Made by a program: the position numbers and the translations under genes
From: Streptomyces adelaidensis
GTDB taxonomy: Bacteria; Actinomycetota; Actinomycetes; Streptomycetales; Streptomycetaceae
Direction of reading: 5' to 3'
Length of the DNA: 64,000 bases
Assembly: GCF_016598475.1 (NCBI RefSeq)
Contig: NZ_JAEMUX010000006.1
Span: forward strand, 62,001 to 126,000
Shown here: piece by piece, positions 63,738 through 64,000 of the stretch
How positions within the stretch are numbered: position 1 is the first letter of the stretch
Layout of the letters: every line of letters starts with the position of its first letter
Notes under the pieces: generated by a model
Databases searched by the model: none
What the model was told of the DNA's origin: nothing
What the model saw: the letters and a program-made list of their open reading frames with translations, nothing else

Positions 63738-64000
63738 TCAGCTGCCGACGCGTACGCGCTGCGGCGCCCAGCCGTCCGTCCCCGCGAGGTAGTCCGCGAC
63801 CGTGTACCTGTCCGCGTCCGCCGCCGCCAGCTGCGGCCGGTCGGCGGTGACTGCGGCCCCCGGTCCGTAGGTCCGGTACTCCGTGAACCGCGCGTCCTTC
63901 CACGAGAACCCGCTCATGTCCGTCCACGGCGACGACTTCACCGCGGCCGGCAGCTCGGTGTCCCGGAACAGCACCTGGGCGACGGCGTTCGGCTCGCCGC
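63738..64000 (-). CDS. pectinesterase-like protein, C-terminal end (partial)
   Basis: The frame is open to the window edge and reads GEPNAVAQVLFRDTELPAAVKSSPWTDMSGFSWKDARFTEYRTYGPGAAVTADRPQLAAADADRYTVADYLAG. This matches the C-terminal part of CE8 pectinesterases (W-x-D-M...F-x-EY-x-x-x-GPGA...RPQL), like the two complete copies nearby. The start lies beyond the window. It would be a third pectinesterase-like gene of the locus, on the same strand as the ABC binding protein gene and upstream of it. Confidence 0.85.
   Translation of the reverse strand, partial: GEPNAVAQVLFRDTELPAAVKSSPWTDMSGFSWKDARFTEYRTYGPGAAVTADRPQLAAADADRYTVADYLAGTDGWAPQRVRVGS

Overview
The window is chromosomal DNA of a Streptomyces or a close relative. 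It is very GC-rich with strongly biased third codon positions, uses many GTG starts, and packs genes into translationally coupled operons joined by ATGA or GTGA overlaps. It carries typical streptomycete families: DUF5753/DUF397 regulators, SigE-family ECF factors and an ectoine cluster. About 58 protein genes or gene remnants, one riboswitch and several strong hairpin terminators can be supported. I saw no rRNA, tRNA, CRISPR array or complete insertion sequence.

Layout. (1) 1-2932: the end of a PiT phosphate transporter, a small membrane protein, and a split XRE-DUF5753/DUF397 module with two small convergent membrane-protein genes between its halves. (2) 3225-21939: a cobalamin riboswitch and a long corrin operon: cobD, cobQ, cobN, a fused AAA/VWA chelatase subunit, cobO, cobB, cobI, then cobM, cobL (cbiET), a cbiG-cobJ fusion, cobH, cbiX and a cobC-like aminotransferase. 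A ZIP metal transporter on the opposite strand splits it. The cobB gene carries an in-frame copy of a dispersed repeat. (3) 21988-25837: an orphan secreted protein, a DUF2264 protein and a LacI regulator. (4) 25890-29238: a mosaic accessory patch with a broken ABC sugar-binding protein gene, an XRE/TPR regulator with a frame-disrupted small gene and a DUF7848 gene, and an IS3-family remnant. (5) 29292-32959: a polar amino-acid-type ABC importer in an operon with an amidohydrolase. (6) 33152-37990: a PLP aminotransferase, then ectABCD and a strong terminator. (7) 38034-49555: an ECF sigma/anti-sigma pair, an aminotransferase, a FrnE-type DsbA, a GNAT, a DUF1349 protein, a ketoglutarate semialdehyde dehydrogenase divergent from an IclR regulator, a penicillin-binding protein, an NCS2 purine permease and a SigE-family sigma factor. 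(8) 49552-64000: a membrane-anchored partner of that sigma factor, then a pectin and rhamnogalacturonan degradation locus: PL3 pectate lyase, a rhamnogalacturonan lyase remnant, two PL9 lyases flanking a double GH43 enzyme, an acyl esterase, two pectinesterases, a PL1 pectate lyase, a rhamnogalacturonan acetylesterase, a sugar-binding lipoprotein and the end of a third pectinesterase-like gene.

How it works together. The first block should make cobalamin under B12 feedback. The ect genes make ectoine and hydroxyectoine for osmoprotection. The last block would deacetylate, demethylate and cut pectin outside the cell and capture fragments for uptake. The semialdehyde dehydrogenase and IclR regulator could handle the last oxidative step of uronic acid catabolism. 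Two families of dispersed GC-rich repeats recur between genes, and one copy has become protein-coding sequence. No wholly new system is proven; the best leads are the split DUF5753/DUF397 module with paired membrane proteins, the repeat-derived linker in CobB, the dispersed hairpin element, and the accessory patch at 25.9-29.2 kb.
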